DNA of 64,000 nucleotides from contig NZ_CM001977.1 in assembly GCF_000406165.1 (NCBI RefSeq), positions 2,530,815-2,594,814 of the forward strand, given 5' to 3'. Numbering within the stretch: the first letter of the stretch is position 1; each line of letters starts with the position of its first letter. The translations under genes were made by a program, and so were the position numbers. Shown one piece after another: positions 44,594-54,077 of this stretch. This stretch comes from Dickeya zeae NCPPB 2538 (GTDB lineage: Bacteria; Pseudomonadota; Gammaproteobacteria; Enterobacterales; Enterobacteriaceae). The notes beneath the pieces are model-generated. The model saw nothing but the letters and a program-made list of their open reading frames with translations, did no database searches and was not told where the DNA came from.

Positions 44594-45598
44594 ATGAATA
44601 AGAAAACAGGACTCTGGCTGGCACTGGCGGTCATGATTATCGCGGCCGTCGGTTACGCCCTGGTGCAGCATCGTCATCAGCAAAATACGCCGTTAACGCT
44701 GTACGGCAATGTGGATATCCGCAGTGTTAATCTGGGTTTCAGGGTAGGTGGACGCGTGGCGGCACTCAATGTGGATGAAGGCGATGTCGTTCAGCCCGGT
44801 CAACAATTAGCCAGGCTGGACAGCGCGCCGTTGCAAAATGCGCTGCAACAGGCGAAAGCCAGCGTCGCCAACGCACAAGCACAGCTGGCGCTATTACAGG
44901 CAGGCTACCGCAGCGAAGAAATCGCGCAGGTACGCTCTCAGGTGGAGCAGGCGCAAGCCGCCTACGACTACGCCAACAGCTTCTACCAACGACAGCAGGG
45001 ACTGTGGAAGCAACACACCCTCGCCGACAACACGCTGGAAGACGCCCGCTCAACACGCAATCAGGCTCAGGCAACATTACAGGCCGCGCGGGAAAAACTC
45101 AGCCAGTATCAACGTGGTAACCGACCGCAGGAAATCGCTGCCGCCGAGGCTGCGTTGGCACAAGCGCAAGCCGCCGAAGCACAGGCACAACTCAATGTGC
45201 AGGATACCCATTTGTATGCGCCGTCCCCCGGCGTGATCCTCACCCGTGCGGCCGAAGTCGGCAGTATGCTTAATGCGGGCAGCACCGTCTTTACCCTGTC
45301 GCTGACCCACCCGGTGTGGATTCGCGCTTACGTCAGTGAACCGCAGTTAGGGCGTGCCGCACCGGGGGCAAAGGTGCTGATTTACACCGACAGCCGTCCG
45401 GGACGCCCTTATCATGGTCGTATCGGCTTCGTCTCACCCAGTGCTGAATTTACGCCCAAGAGCGTTGAAACCACGGCACTTCGCACTGACCTGGTGTACC
45501 GGCTGCGTATCATTGTGGACGATGCAGACGACGGTTTGCGTCAGGGAATGCCGGTCACACTCACGCTGGAACAGGATAACGCCTCACATGACCAGTGA
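44594..45598 (+). CDS. ybhG: Membrane-fusion (HlyD-type) subunit of the YbhGFSR exporter
   Basis: The 334-residue protein has an N-terminal membrane anchor (LWLALAVMIIAAVGYALV), a biotinyl-lipoyl domain (VGGRVAALNVDEGDVVQPGQ), a long alpha-helical hairpin rich in Ala and Gln (about residues 80-205) and a beta-barrel part. It links the inner-membrane pump to an outer-membrane channel such as TolC. GGGAG precedes the ATG at 44594. Its end overlaps ybhF by 11 bases. Confidence 0.92.
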   Translation: MNKKTGLWLALAVMIIAAVGYALVQHRHQQNTPLTLYGNVDIRSVNLGFRVGGRVAALNVDEGDVVQPGQQLARLDSAPLQNALQQAKASVANAQAQLALLQAGYRSEEIAQVRSQVEQAQAAYDYANSFYQRQQGLWKQHTLADNTLEDARSTRNQAQATLQAAREKLSQYQRGNRPQEIAAAEAALAQAQAAEAQAQLNVQDTHLYAPSPGVILTRAAEVGSMLNAGSTVFTLSLTHPVWIRAYVSEPQLGRAAPGAKVLIYTDSRPGRPYHGRIGFVSPSAEFTPKSVETTALRTDLVYRLRIIVDDADDGLRQGMPVTLTLEQDNASHDQ

Positions 45599-47339
45599 TG
45601 TACCGCTTATCCACCTTGATGCGCTGGAAAAACGCTTTGCTGGCCGGGAAAAACCGGCGCTGGCGCAACTGAGTGCGGATATTCGCGCCGGAGCGGTCAC
45701 CGGGCTGGTAGGGCCGGACGGGGCGGGCAAAACCACACTATTGCGCATGCTGGCCGGGTTGCTAACCCCCAGCGCAGGCACCATTCGGGTGATGGGGCTC
45801 GACCCGATAGCCGATGACCGACAGCTACATGCCAGACTGGGCTACATGCCGCAGAAATTTGGTCTGTACGAAGACCTCACGGTGATGGAAAACCTGACAC
45901 TCTACGCCGACCTGCGGGGCATTACCGGTGATACCCGACGTGCCACCTTTGAGCGGCTGTTGCAGTTTACCGATCTCACCCGTTTTACCACCCGGCTGGC
46001 TGGCAAACTCTCTGGTGGTATGAAGCAAAAGCTGGGGCTGGCTTGTACGCTGCTGGGGCAACCCAGCGTATTGCTGCTGGATGAGCCAGGCGTCGGTGTC
46101 GACCCCATCTCCCGTCGTGAGCTGTGGCGCATGGTGCACGAGCTGGCGGATGATGGCATGCTGATTCTGTGGAGCACCTCTTATCTGGATGAAGCGGAAC
46201 AGTGCCGCGATGTCCTGTTACTCAACGACGGCGAACTGCTCTACCGGGGCGCGCCCGCCGACCTGACACAACAGATGGCAGGCCGCTGCATTCTGCTCGA
46301 CCAGCCGGACAGTAATCACCGCCGCCTGCTACAACAGGCGCTGCGCCAGTCACAGGTGAGCGATGGGGTGATTCAGGGGCGCTACGTGCGGTTGATTCTC
46401 AAACCACAGGCAGACCGCGACGCCTTACTGCATGCCCTCAACCTGCCACCGGATCGGGTGCAAAATACCGCACCACGTTTCGAGGATGCGTTTATTGACC
46501 TGCTGGGAGGTGGCCCCAGCGCCACCTCGTCACTGGCGGCGATTTTGCCGCAACTGGATACCCATCGACGGGAAACGGTGATCGAAGCGCGCAACCTGAC
46601 AAAAAAATTCGGTGATTTTGCCGCCACCGACCAGGTAAATTTTCAGGTTCGTCGCGGTGAGATCTTCGGTTTGCTGGGGCCAAATGGTGCCGGTAAATCC
46701 ACCACCTTTCGTATGATGTGTGGCCTGCTGACACCCACCGATGGTCAGGCGCTGGTGCTGGGTATGGATCTCAAAACTGGCTCCGGGCGAGCACGTCAGC
46801 ACCTCGGTTATATGGCGCAAAAATTTTCGCTCTACGGCAACCTGACGGTAGAACAGAACCTGCGCTTTTTCTCCGGCGTCTACGGCCTGAGCGGCCGACG
46901 TCAGCAGGAAAAAGTGAACAGCATGGCGCTGGCGTTCAATTTCCATCCCATTTTCCAGCAAACACCGGATTCGCTGCCGCTTGGCTTTCGCCAGCGGCTG
47001 GCGCTGGCCTGCGCGTTAATGCACGAACCGGATATCCTGTTTCTTGACGAACCCACCTCCGGCGTCGACCCGTTCACCCGACGGGAGTTCTGGCAGCATA
47101 TCAACGGCATGGTGGACAAAGGCGTGACCGTCATGGTCACCACCCATTTTATGGATGAAGCCGAATACTGCGACCGTATCGGGTTGGTATACCGGGGACG
47201 GCTTATCGCCAGCGGCACGCCGGACGATCTCAAGCGGCAGGCGGCCTGCGACGACACGCCAGAGCCAACCATGGAACAGGCGTTTATCACGCTGGTACAG
47301 GCTTACGACCGGGAGGTGACGCATGCCGCAAGACCTTGA
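45588..47339 (+). CDS. ybhF: Fused double ATPase of the YbhGFSR exporter
   Basis: The 583-residue protein contains two ABC ATPase domains. The first (about residues 5-225) has Walker A GPDGAGKTT and signature LSGGMKQKLGLA. The second (about 325-560) has GPNGAGKST, Walker B ILFLDEPTSGVDP and a degenerate signature, LPLGFRQRLALA, in place of LSGGQ; the same change is in E. coli YbhF. It powers YbhS and YbhR in drug or cation export. Start and end overlap the neighbouring genes. Confidence 0.93.
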   Translation: MTSDVPLIHLDALEKRFAGREKPALAQLSADIRAGAVTGLVGPDGAGKTTLLRMLAGLLTPSAGTIRVMGLDPIADDRQLHARLGYMPQKFGLYEDLTVMENLTLYADLRGITGDTRRATFERLLQFTDLTRFTTRLAGKLSGGMKQKLGLACTLLGQPSVLLLDEPGVGVDPISRRELWRMVHELADDGMLILWSTSYLDEAEQCRDVLLLNDGELLYRGAPADLTQQMAGRCILLDQPDSNHRRLLQQALRQSQVSDGVIQGRYVRLILKPQADRDALLHALNLPPDRVQNTAPRFEDAFIDLLGGGPSATSSLAAILPQLDTHRRETVIEARNLTKKFGDFAATDQVNFQVRRGEIFGLLGPNGAGKSTTFRMMCGLLTPTDGQALVLGMDLKTGSGRARQHLGYMAQKFSLYGNLTVEQNLRFFSGVYGLSGRRQQEKVNSMALAFNFHPIFQQTPDSLPLGFRQRLALACALMHEPDILFLDEPTSGVDPFTRREFWQHINGMVDKGVTVMVTTHFMDEAEYCDRIGLVYRGRLIASGTPDDLKRQAACDDTPEPTMEQAFITLVQAYDREVTHAARP

Positions 47340-48513
47340 TGAAGAGCACCTTGATAACCAGAGCCTTGATAAAAAACACCTTAACGATCAACGTTTTTCC
47401 TGGCGACGGCTGCGCGCGCTGTGTCTGAAGGAAACCCGCCAGATCCTGCGCGACCCCAGCAGCGCACTGATTGCCTTCGTCATTCCACTGTTGCTGCTGT
47501 TTATTTTCGGTTATGGCATCAACCTCGACTCCAGCCGTTTGAACGTCGGCGTGTTGATGGAGCAGCACAGCGCCGAAGCCAATAGTCTGGCGCGCGCCTT
47601 TACCGGTTCACCCTTTTTGGCCGTCACCCTGAGCGACAACCGCCCGGCGCTGATAGAGAAGATGCAAGCCGGGCAAATTCGCGGCTTAATCGTGATCCCC
47701 GCCGACTTCGCCACCCGTCTGGCGCGGCCACAAGACTCGGCACCGATTCAGGTGATCACCGATGGCAGCGAACCTAATACGGCGCAGTTCGTACAGGGCT
47801 ACGCCCAGGGGGTATGGCAACTGTGGCAGCAGCAATACGCGCAAGACAACGGCAGCCATTACCAACCGCTGATTGACGTACAGACCCGCTACTGGTTCAA
47901 CGCTGCCGCCATCAGCCGCCATTTCATCATTCCCGGTGCCATCACCATCATCATGACGGTGATCGGCGCTATTCTGACCTCACTGGTGATCGCCCGCGAG
48001 TGGGAACGGGGCACCATGGAGGCATTATTATCAACCCAGGTCACCCGCGCAGAACTGCTGCTCACCAAATTGCTCCCCTACTACGTGCTGGGCATGATTG
48101 CCATGGTGCTGTGCGTGGTGGTGGCGGTATTTGTACTCGGCGTACCGTATCGTGGTTCGCTGTGGCTACTGTTTGGCATGAGCAGTCTGTTTCTCGCCAG
48201 CACGCTAGGTATGGGGTTGCTGATTTCCACCCTGACCCGTAACCAGTTCAACGCCGCGATGGTGGCGCTGAATGCGGCGTTTTTGCCCGCGGTGATGCTG
48301 TCCGGGTTTATCTTTGAAATTCACAGTATGCCGGTGTTGGTACAGGCGGTATCGTACCTGATCCCCGCACGCTATTTCGTCAGCACACTGCAAACCCTAT
48401 TTTTAGCCGGGAACATCGGCAGCGTGTTGCTGATGAATCTGTTGTTTTTGATGACATCAGCGGTGTTTTTCATTGGCCTGACTGCCTGGAAAACCCGGCG
48501 GCGGCTCGATTAG
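47323..48513 (+). CDS. ybhS: Permease subunit YbhS of the YbhGFSR exporter, with repeat-built N-terminus
   Basis: The 396-residue protein has six membrane helices of the ABC-2 permease fold: one near residue 50 (LIAFVIPLLLLFIFGYGINL), a large periplasmic loop, and five after residue 200. It overlaps ybhF by 17 bases. Before the conserved SWRRLRALCLKETRQILRDP start it carries about 25 extra residues built from four LDxxx units encoded by a 15-base repeat; E. coli YbhS has no such part. Confidence 0.92.
   Translation: MPQDLDEEHLDNQSLDKKHLNDQRFSWRRLRALCLKETRQILRDPSSALIAFVIPLLLLFIFGYGINLDSSRLNVGVLMEQHSAEANSLARAFTGSPFLAVTLSDNRPALIEKMQAGQIRGLIVIPADFATRLARPQDSAPIQVITDGSEPNTAQFVQGYAQGVWQLWQQQYAQDNGSHYQPLIDVQTRYWFNAAAISRHFIIPGAITIIMTVIGAILTSLVIAREWERGTMEALLSTQVTRAELLLTKLLPYYVLGMIAMVLCVVVAVFVLGVPYRGSLWLLFGMSSLFLASTLGMGLLISTLTRNQFNAAMVALNAAFLPAVMLSGFIFEIHSMPVLVQAVSYLIPARYFVSTLQTLFLAGNIGSVLLMNLLFLMTSAVFFIGLTAWKTRRRLD
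47335..47394 (+). repeat. In-frame 15-base tandem repeat, four units, at the start of ybhS
   Basis: Units start at 47335, 47350, 47365 and 47380 and encode LDEEH, LDNQS, LDKKH and LNDQR. Each starts CTTGAT or CTTAAC. They add a charged cytoplasmic tail to the permease. Confidence 0.88.
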
Positions 48514-48568
48514 ATCCGAAGCACGATCATGGACAGTAACGCCCTGAGCGGTACGGAGGGAAAAGCGT

Positions 48569-49675
48569 ATGTTGCATCGCCTGTGGACGCTGATCCGCAA
48601 AGAACTACAGTCATTGCTGCGCGAGCCACAGACTCGCGCCATCCTGGTATTACCGGTACTGTTGCAGGTACTGTTGTTCCCGTTCGCCGCTACGCTGGAC
48701 GTCACCGACGCCACCATCGCCATTTACAGCGAAGATAACGGCGCGGCATCCGTCGAACTGACGCAGCGTTTCGCCAGCGCCAGCGCGTTTTCGCAGGTCA
48801 TCATGTTGCACAGCCCGCAGGCAATCGCCCCCACGCTTGATGACCAGCGCGCGCTGCTGCTGGTGCGCTTTCCCGCTGATTTCTCCCGCCAACTGGCAAA
48901 CGGTTCGCCGACCAGTCTCCAACTGTTGCTTGACGGACGCCATTCCAACAGTGCCCAAATTGCTGCCCGCTATATTCAGCAAATCGTGCAGGACTACCAG
49001 CAGGAGCTTATTAACGCCCCGACGCTGACGCACCAAAGTCACCTGGTGATTCGTCACTGGTATAACCCGAATCTGGATTACAAGTGGTTTGTGGTGCCGT
49101 CGCTGGTGGCGCTGATCACCACCATTGGTGTCCTGATCGTCACCGCGCTGTCAGTGGCCCGTGAGCGGGAACAAGGGACGCTGGAGCAGTTGCTGGTGTC
49201 ACCGCTCTCTACCGGGCAAATTTTTGTCGGTAAAGCCGTGCCAGCGCTGATTGTCGCCACCGTACAGGCCAGTATCGTGCTGGCAGCCGGAATCCTGGCT
49301 TATCGCATTCCGTTTTCCGGCTCGCTGTTGCTGTTCTACCTCAGCATGTTGGTATACGGGTTATCGCTGGTGGGGTTTGGGCTATTGATTTCCGCGCTCT
49401 GCTCGACCCAACAGCAGGCCTTCATCGGCGTATTCGTTTTCGTGATGCCAGCTATCCTTCTCTCCGGCTATGTCTCTCCGGTTGAGAACATGCCGATGTG
49501 GCTGCAACAGCTCACCTGGGTTAACCCGGTGCGCCATTTCACCGACATCACCAAACAGATCTATCTGAAAAACGCCAGCCTGAGCATCATCTGGCATGGT
49601 TTATGGCCGTTACTGACCATTACTGCGACCACTGGCAGCGCGGCTTACGCGCTATTCAGGCACAAGATAGGGTAG
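48569..49675 (+). CDS. ybhR: Permease subunit YbhR of the YbhGFSR exporter
   Basis: The 368-residue protein equals E. coli YbhR in length and is highly similar (HRLWTLIRKELQSLLREPQT, WYNPNLDYKWFVVPSL, AREREQGTLEQLLVSPLSTG). It has the ABC-2 permease layout of one N-terminal helix, a periplasmic domain and five C-terminal helices. GGAGG lies nine bases before the ATG. It forms the membrane channel with YbhS. Confidence 0.93.
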   Translation: MLHRLWTLIRKELQSLLREPQTRAILVLPVLLQVLLFPFAATLDVTDATIAIYSEDNGAASVELTQRFASASAFSQVIMLHSPQAIAPTLDDQRALLLVRFPADFSRQLANGSPTSLQLLLDGRHSNSAQIAARYIQQIVQDYQQELINAPTLTHQSHLVIRHWYNPNLDYKWFVVPSLVALITTIGVLIVTALSVAREREQGTLEQLLVSPLSTGQIFVGKAVPALIVATVQASIVLAAGILAYRIPFSGSLLLFYLSMLVYGLSLVGFGLLISALCSTQQQAFIGVFVFVMPAILLSGYVSPVENMPMWLQQLTWVNPVRHFTDITKQIYLKNASLSIIWHGLWPLLTITATTGSAAYALFRHKIG

Positions 49676-49766
49676 CGCTGAGCGAATCGTTTGCTTCTGG
49701 CGTCAGCGACGACTTGCCAAATCCTGACTACACTGATTTTCAGCTACTTGGGAACGAGGGAAAGCC

Positions 49767-50537
49767 ATGGATACCGTTTCGCCAGCGCCATTGGGGATTT
49801 CTTTCACTGTCCTCACTATCAATACCCATAAAGGGTTCAGCGCACTCAATCGCCGTTTTATTTTGCCTGAACTGCGTGATGCCGTACGTTCGGTATCCGC
49901 CGATATTGTGTGCTTGCAAGAAGTGTTAGGCCGCCACTCTACCCATCCACTACAAGTGGAGCATTGGCCGGATACCCCACACTACGAATTTCTGGCAGAA
50001 ACCATGTGGAATGATTACGCCTATGGCCGCAACGCTATCTACCCGGAAGGCGATCACGGTAACGCCGTGTTGTCTCATTTCCCGATTTTTAGCTACCGCA
50101 ATCTGGACGTATCGGTATCAGACAAGGCCAAACGCGGTATTCTGCATTGTGTGCTGAAAGTCCCCAACCGGGATGTGCATATCCATGTCGTCTGCGTACA
50201 CCTGGGGCTGACCGCCTCACACCGTCGGCAACAACTCTCGCTGCTGTGTGACCTGCTCGCTACCTTGCCCGCTGACGCGCCGTTGATTGTCGCCGGGGAC
50301 TTCAATGACTGGCAGATGAAAGCCAGCGCCATACTCAAGCGCCGCGCCGGGCTGGAGGAGGTATTCAGCCGACATTTTGGCAAACCGGCACGTACCTTCC
50401 CGGCCCGTTTCCCACTGCTGCGGCTTGACCGTATCTACGTGCGCAACGCCAAAACCAGTGTACCCAAGCTACTGCCGTCTAAACCCTGGGCGCATTTATC
50501 CGACCATGCGCCGCTGGCAGTGGAGATCCATTTGTGA
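49767..50537 (+). CDS. ybhP: Endonuclease/exonuclease/phosphatase family protein YbhP
   Basis: The 256-residue protein has the fold motifs LTINTHKGF, DIVCLQEVLG (metal-binding Glu), VCVHLGL, IVAGDFNDW and SDHAPLAVEI (catalytic His near the end). It is a metal-dependent phosphoesterase; the substrate is not known, but its tie to the cardiolipin synthase gene suggests a phospholipid. Its last codons overlap clsB by four bases (GTGA), so the two are coupled. Confidence 0.9.
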   Translation: MDTVSPAPLGISFTVLTINTHKGFSALNRRFILPELRDAVRSVSADIVCLQEVLGRHSTHPLQVEHWPDTPHYEFLAETMWNDYAYGRNAIYPEGDHGNAVLSHFPIFSYRNLDVSVSDKAKRGILHCVLKVPNRDVHIHVVCVHLGLTASHRRQQLSLLCDLLATLPADAPLIVAGDFNDWQMKASAILKRRAGLEEVFSRHFGKPARTFPARFPLLRLDRIYVRNAKTSVPKLLPSKPWAHLSDHAPLAVEIHL

Positions 50538-51745
50538 GAACCGAATGGCGCGACGGTAATCACATTGAATTGCTGGTGAATGGCGACGAATACTACCCCA
50601 GCGTGTTTGAGGCTATCCGCCAGGCCCGCAATCGGGTCGTGCTGGAGACCTTTATCTGGTTTGAAGACAAAGTAGGCTACGCATTACGGGAGGTACTGAT
50701 TGCCGCAGCGCGGCGCGGTGTCAGCGTGGACGCCACCGCCGATGGCTACGGCTCGCACGACCTGTCGCCCGATTTTCTGGCACCGATGATCGAAGCCGGG
50801 ATACGTTTTCATTTTTACGACCCGCGCCCTCGCCTGTTTGGCCTGATGCGTACCAATCTGTTCCGTCGGCTGCACCGCAAGCTGGTGGTGGTGGACGGCC
50901 ACACCGCCTGGATAGGCGGCATCAATTATTCCGCCGACCACCTGAGTGATTACGGCCCGGAAGCTAAACAGGACTACGCGGTGAAAGTACGCGGCCCAGT
51001 GGTGGATGACATCTACCGTTTTATGCTGGCAGCGCTGGTCCACGATGAAGAGCCACATCTCTGGTGGCGGCGACGTTTTCGCCGCCCGGTGCGTAATCCG
51101 CATCCCGGTAACGCACAAGCGCTGTTTGTCTGGCGCGACAATGGTCTGCATCGCCGCGATGTCGAACGACAATATTTGCTGATGCTGCGGCGTGCCAAAC
51201 GCGAAGTGGTGATTGCCAATGCCTACTTTTTCCCCGGTTATCGGTTACTGCGGGCGATGCGCAAAGCCGCACGGCGGCATGTGCGGGTACGGTTGATTAT
51301 TCAGGGGCAACCAGACATGCCTATCGTGCTGTTCGGCGCGCGCTTGCTCTACCCCTGGCTGGTGAAGGCCGGGGTGGATATTTACGAATACCGCCGCCAG
51401 CCATTGCACAGCAAAGTGGCGTTGCAAGATGAGTATTGGTCCACCATCGGTTCCAGCAATCTCGACCCGCTCAGTCTGGCGCTCAATCTGGAGGCGAATC
51501 TGTTCATCAACGATCGGGGCTTCAACCAGCAATTACGCGATAATCTGCACCAGTTAATACGGGAAGACTGCGTGCAGGTTGACCCGGCACAGTTACCGGC
51601 ACGCTCGTCCTGGCAGGTGCTGAAAAACGTGGTGGTGTTCCATTTTTTGAAACGCTTCCCATCGATGGTCGGCTGGTTACCGGCGCATAGTCCGCAGTTA
51701 ACTCAGGTGGGACACACATCGGTGGATGACAGCGAAAAGAAATGA
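50534..51745 (+). CDS. clsB: Cardiolipin synthase B
   Basis: The 403-residue protein starts at a GTG within the ybhP stop region and belongs to the phospholipase D superfamily. Two HKD motifs are intact: HRKLVVVDGHTAWIGG and HSKVALQDEYWSTIGSSNLD. It joins phospholipid head groups to make cardiolipin at the inner membrane, as E. coli ClsB does. In E. coli ybhN follows; here a hairpin-rich gap follows instead. Confidence 0.93.
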   Translation: MRTEWRDGNHIELLVNGDEYYPSVFEAIRQARNRVVLETFIWFEDKVGYALREVLIAAARRGVSVDATADGYGSHDLSPDFLAPMIEAGIRFHFYDPRPRLFGLMRTNLFRRLHRKLVVVDGHTAWIGGINYSADHLSDYGPEAKQDYAVKVRGPVVDDIYRFMLAALVHDEEPHLWWRRRFRRPVRNPHPGNAQALFVWRDNGLHRRDVERQYLLMLRRAKREVVIANAYFFPGYRLLRAMRKAARRHVRVRLIIQGQPDMPIVLFGARLLYPWLVKAGVDIYEYRRQPLHSKVALQDEYWSTIGSSNLDPLSLALNLEANLFINDRGFNQQLRDNLHQLIREDCVQVDPAQLPARSSWQVLKNVVVFHFLKRFPSMVGWLPAHSPQLTQVGHTSVDDSEKK

Positions 51746-51794
51746 AAAACACTAACAGAGCAATTTGCCCCGTTGGACTACTGATACCTTTTAA

Positions 51795-51830
51795 ATATCA
51801 GACAAGAGTTGTATATCAGACAAGGGTTTT
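51795..51830. repeat. Two-copy 18-base tandem repeat after clsB
   Basis: ATATCAGACAAGAGTTGT (51795-51812) is followed at once by ATATCAGACAAGGGTTTT (51813-51830). It borders the hairpin-rich element. Confidence 0.88.
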
Positions 51831-52085
51831 TCTGGCGTAAAAACTGTGCTGAGGCGGGCGACTTCGCCGGATGCGCGGCAGGGAAGCCGCGCAAGCCCGT
51901 GCCGCGTATGGAACGCGTCACGGGCGGTCCGAACAGCGAAGTCGAATGCCGAAGGAACCGCGTAGCGGCACAGTTTAGCCCACCAGCCAGTGGTCAAGGA
52001 GAGGCGGCGTTTGAGCCTCTCATTGTCGTGCGTGCGGTGAAGTGGCAAAGAAACCACTCCGTTTATCCCGCACGAAATCATTCAC
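51831..52085. repeat. Hairpin-rich intergenic element between clsB and ybhL
   Basis: The stretch has several strong inverted repeats in series: GGCG/CGCC at 51857-51868, GCGCGGC/GCCGCGC at 51873-51892, GCCCGTG/CACGGGC at 51895-51925 with an inner GCGT/ACGC, GCGGT/ACCGC around 51924-51961 and GAGAGGC/GCCTCTC at 51999-52021. A frame across it on the minus strand encodes a peptide typical of spurious calls in enterobacterial repeats. It is unlike the coding DNA around it and replaces ybhN-ybhM of E. coli. It is probably a dispersed repeat or an RNA, but its class is unknown. Confidence 0.6.
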
Positions 52086-52138
52086 TGACCAGACAAACTT
52101 CACCGTTCATAAAACAATCCGGTTGTTTGTTAACAACC

Positions 52139-52849
52139 TCAACGACGGCTGCCGAATAAACGCAACAGCATCAGGAACAGGTTGATGAAATCCAGATACA
52201 ACGTCAGCGCACCCATGATCGAGTACTTACGGAAGTTATCCTTGTCATCAACCGACAGCTCTTCACCGATGTTTTTCAATTTCTGTGTGTCATACGCCGT
52301 CAGGCCGACAAACACCAGTACACCGATGTAAGTGATGGCAAGTTGCAGCCCTTCACTCTTCAGCCAGAAATTCACCAGGGTCGCCAACAGGATACCAATC
52401 AGCGCCATAAACAGCATGCTGCCCAGACCGGTCAGGTCACGCTTGGTGACATACCCGTACAGACTCATGGCACCGAACATCCCGGCCGTGATCACAAACG
52501 TGCTGGCGATAGACTCACCGGAATACACGATGAAAATACTGGATAGCGTCAGCCCCGTCAGCGCGGAGTACAGCATGAACAGCGTGGTCGCTACACCACC
52601 ACTCAGGCGATGCACCATGCCGGACAGCACAAACACCAGCCCAAGTTGGGCGATCACCAGTCCATAAAAGGTAATTTTGCTGGAAAACACCAGCTGCAAC
52701 ACCGCCGGGGTATTGGCGGCATACCAGGAGACAAACGCCGTCAGCAGCAAACCACAGGTCATCCAGCCATAGACCTGCGCCATATAGGTTTGCAGACCCG
52801 TGCTGGCTTGTTGAACGATGGAACCGTTAGAACGTGGAAATCGATCCAT
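52139..52849 (-). CDS. ybhL: Bax inhibitor-1 family membrane protein YbhL
   Basis: The 236-residue product has seven membrane helices and closely follows E. coli YbhL: MDRFPRSNGSIVQ start, GLQTYMAQVYGWMTCGLLLT, and the Asp-containing VGLTAYDTQKLKNIGEE near helix 6 with DFINLFLMLLRLFG at the end. Bacterial members conduct calcium or protons; the role here is not known. AAAGG precedes the ATG at 52849. Confidence 0.93.
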   Translation of the reverse strand: MDRFPRSNGSIVQQASTGLQTYMAQVYGWMTCGLLLTAFVSWYAANTPAVLQLVFSSKITFYGLVIAQLGLVFVLSGMVHRLSGGVATTLFMLYSALTGLTLSSIFIVYSGESIASTFVITAGMFGAMSLYGYVTKRDLTGLGSMLFMALIGILLATLVNFWLKSEGLQLAITYIGVLVFVGLTAYDTQKLKNIGEELSVDDKDNFRKYSIMGALTLYLDFINLFLMLLRLFGSRR

Positions 52850-53042
52850 GATGCAACCTTTGCATGAGAAGTGAAACACAACAGGCTTACGCCCACCTGA
52901 CTTTCAGCTTAACACAAAACCACGCGCACAACGGGTAACACTTTCTCAACAAGGATCGTAATTCCTGCAAAACGGAACACCGCCCGACAGGCATTCACCC
53001 GACCGCTACCCCCGCCCAATGCAACCGTTTCCCGCGCAGGGG

Positions 53043-54077
53043 TTAGTCAAGCCGATGCGCCCGTCCTGCCACCGTCAGATTGACGCCACAGCCCACAACA
53101 ATCTCTTCCCGACTCACGCTTTTCAGTTCGATCACCTGTTCGCCTTGTGTCATGCGCAGACGTAGCGTAGAGACAAATCCGGCGAACTCAATGCCGGTCA
53201 CCACCGCCTGTGGCGTTGCGTGAGGTTCGGCCAGCGTGACCTGAATCTGCTCCGGGCGCAACATGATACGCGCCACCCCGGCAGACTGATTATCATCCAC
53301 TGCCACATCCCCCAGCGCACAGGCGGCACGCCCCCCAGTAAGCTGTGCAGGCAACACCAGCGTATCGCCCAGAAACGCGGCGATACCTTCATCCGCCGGG
53401 CGCAGGTACAGCGACTGCGGCGACCCTACCTGCACTAACCGTCCCTGACGCATTACCGCGACCTGATCGGCAAACGACAACGCCTCTGCCTGATCATGGG
53501 TGACCAGAATGGACGCCACACCGGCCTCCGCCAGCAGCGCCGACACCGCCTGACGGGTAGCAGCACGCAGGCCGGTATCCAGCGCGGAAAACGGCTCATC
53601 CAGTAGCATCAACGCCGGGCGTTGCGACAAGGCGCGCGCCAACGCAACCCGCTGTTGCTGACCGCCGGACAGTTCATGTGGCCACAACGCCGCCAGCCGT
53701 GAGTCCAGCGACACCATTTCCATCAACTCATCAATACGCCGCTGTTTGTCCTGCTTACTGCCCTCAAGCCCGAAACCAATATTCTGCGCCACGGTAAAAT
53801 GCGGAAACAGCGCGCCATCCTGCGGTACAAAACCGATACCACGCAGGTGCGCAGGCACCCACTGATCCGCATCGGCTACAACGCGTGTTTGCAAACGCAC
53901 GGTGCCTTTATCGGGCGCTTCAAAACCGGCGATGATACGCAGCAGCGTGGTTTTACCGGAACCAGAAGGGCCGACAATCGCCGTGCGGCTGCCCGGTGCG
54001 ACCTGCAAGTCGATGCCATCGAGCACCGTAACGGCGTTAAACGATTTACCGATGCCATAAAGTTCGAGCGTATTCAT
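53043..54077 (-). CDS. sfuC: Ferric iron ABC transporter, ATPase
   Basis: The 344-residue product has an ABC domain (Walker A GPSGSGKTT, Q-loop GFVPQDGALFPHFTV, signature LSGGQQQRVALARAL, Walker B LMLLDEPFSALD) and a C-terminal TOBE-like regulatory domain. It belongs to the FbpC/SfuC/AfuC group. It starts within the last codon of the permease gene (ATGA overlap). Confidence 0.9.
   Translation of the reverse strand: MNTLELYGIGKSFNAVTVLDGIDLQVAPGSRTAIVGPSGSGKTTLLRIIAGFEAPDKGTVRLQTRVVADADQWVPAHLRGIGFVPQDGALFPHFTVAQNIGFGLEGSKQDKQRRIDELMEMVSLDSRLAALWPHELSGGQQQRVALARALSQRPALMLLDEPFSALDTGLRAATRQAVSALLAEAGVASILVTHDQAEALSFADQVAVMRQGRLVQVGSPQSLYLRPADEGIAAFLGDTLVLPAQLTGGRAACALGDVAVDDNQSAGVARIMLRPEQIQVTLAEPHATPQAVVTGIEFAGFVSTLRLRMTQGEQVIELKSVSREEIVVGCGVNLTVAGRAHRLD

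Noticed and set aside
51791..52081. Minus-strand 96-codon frame in the hairpin-rich gap
   Set aside because: The peptide follows the inverted repeats and resembles spurious products often called in enterobacterial intergenic repeats. No ribosome-binding site is present.
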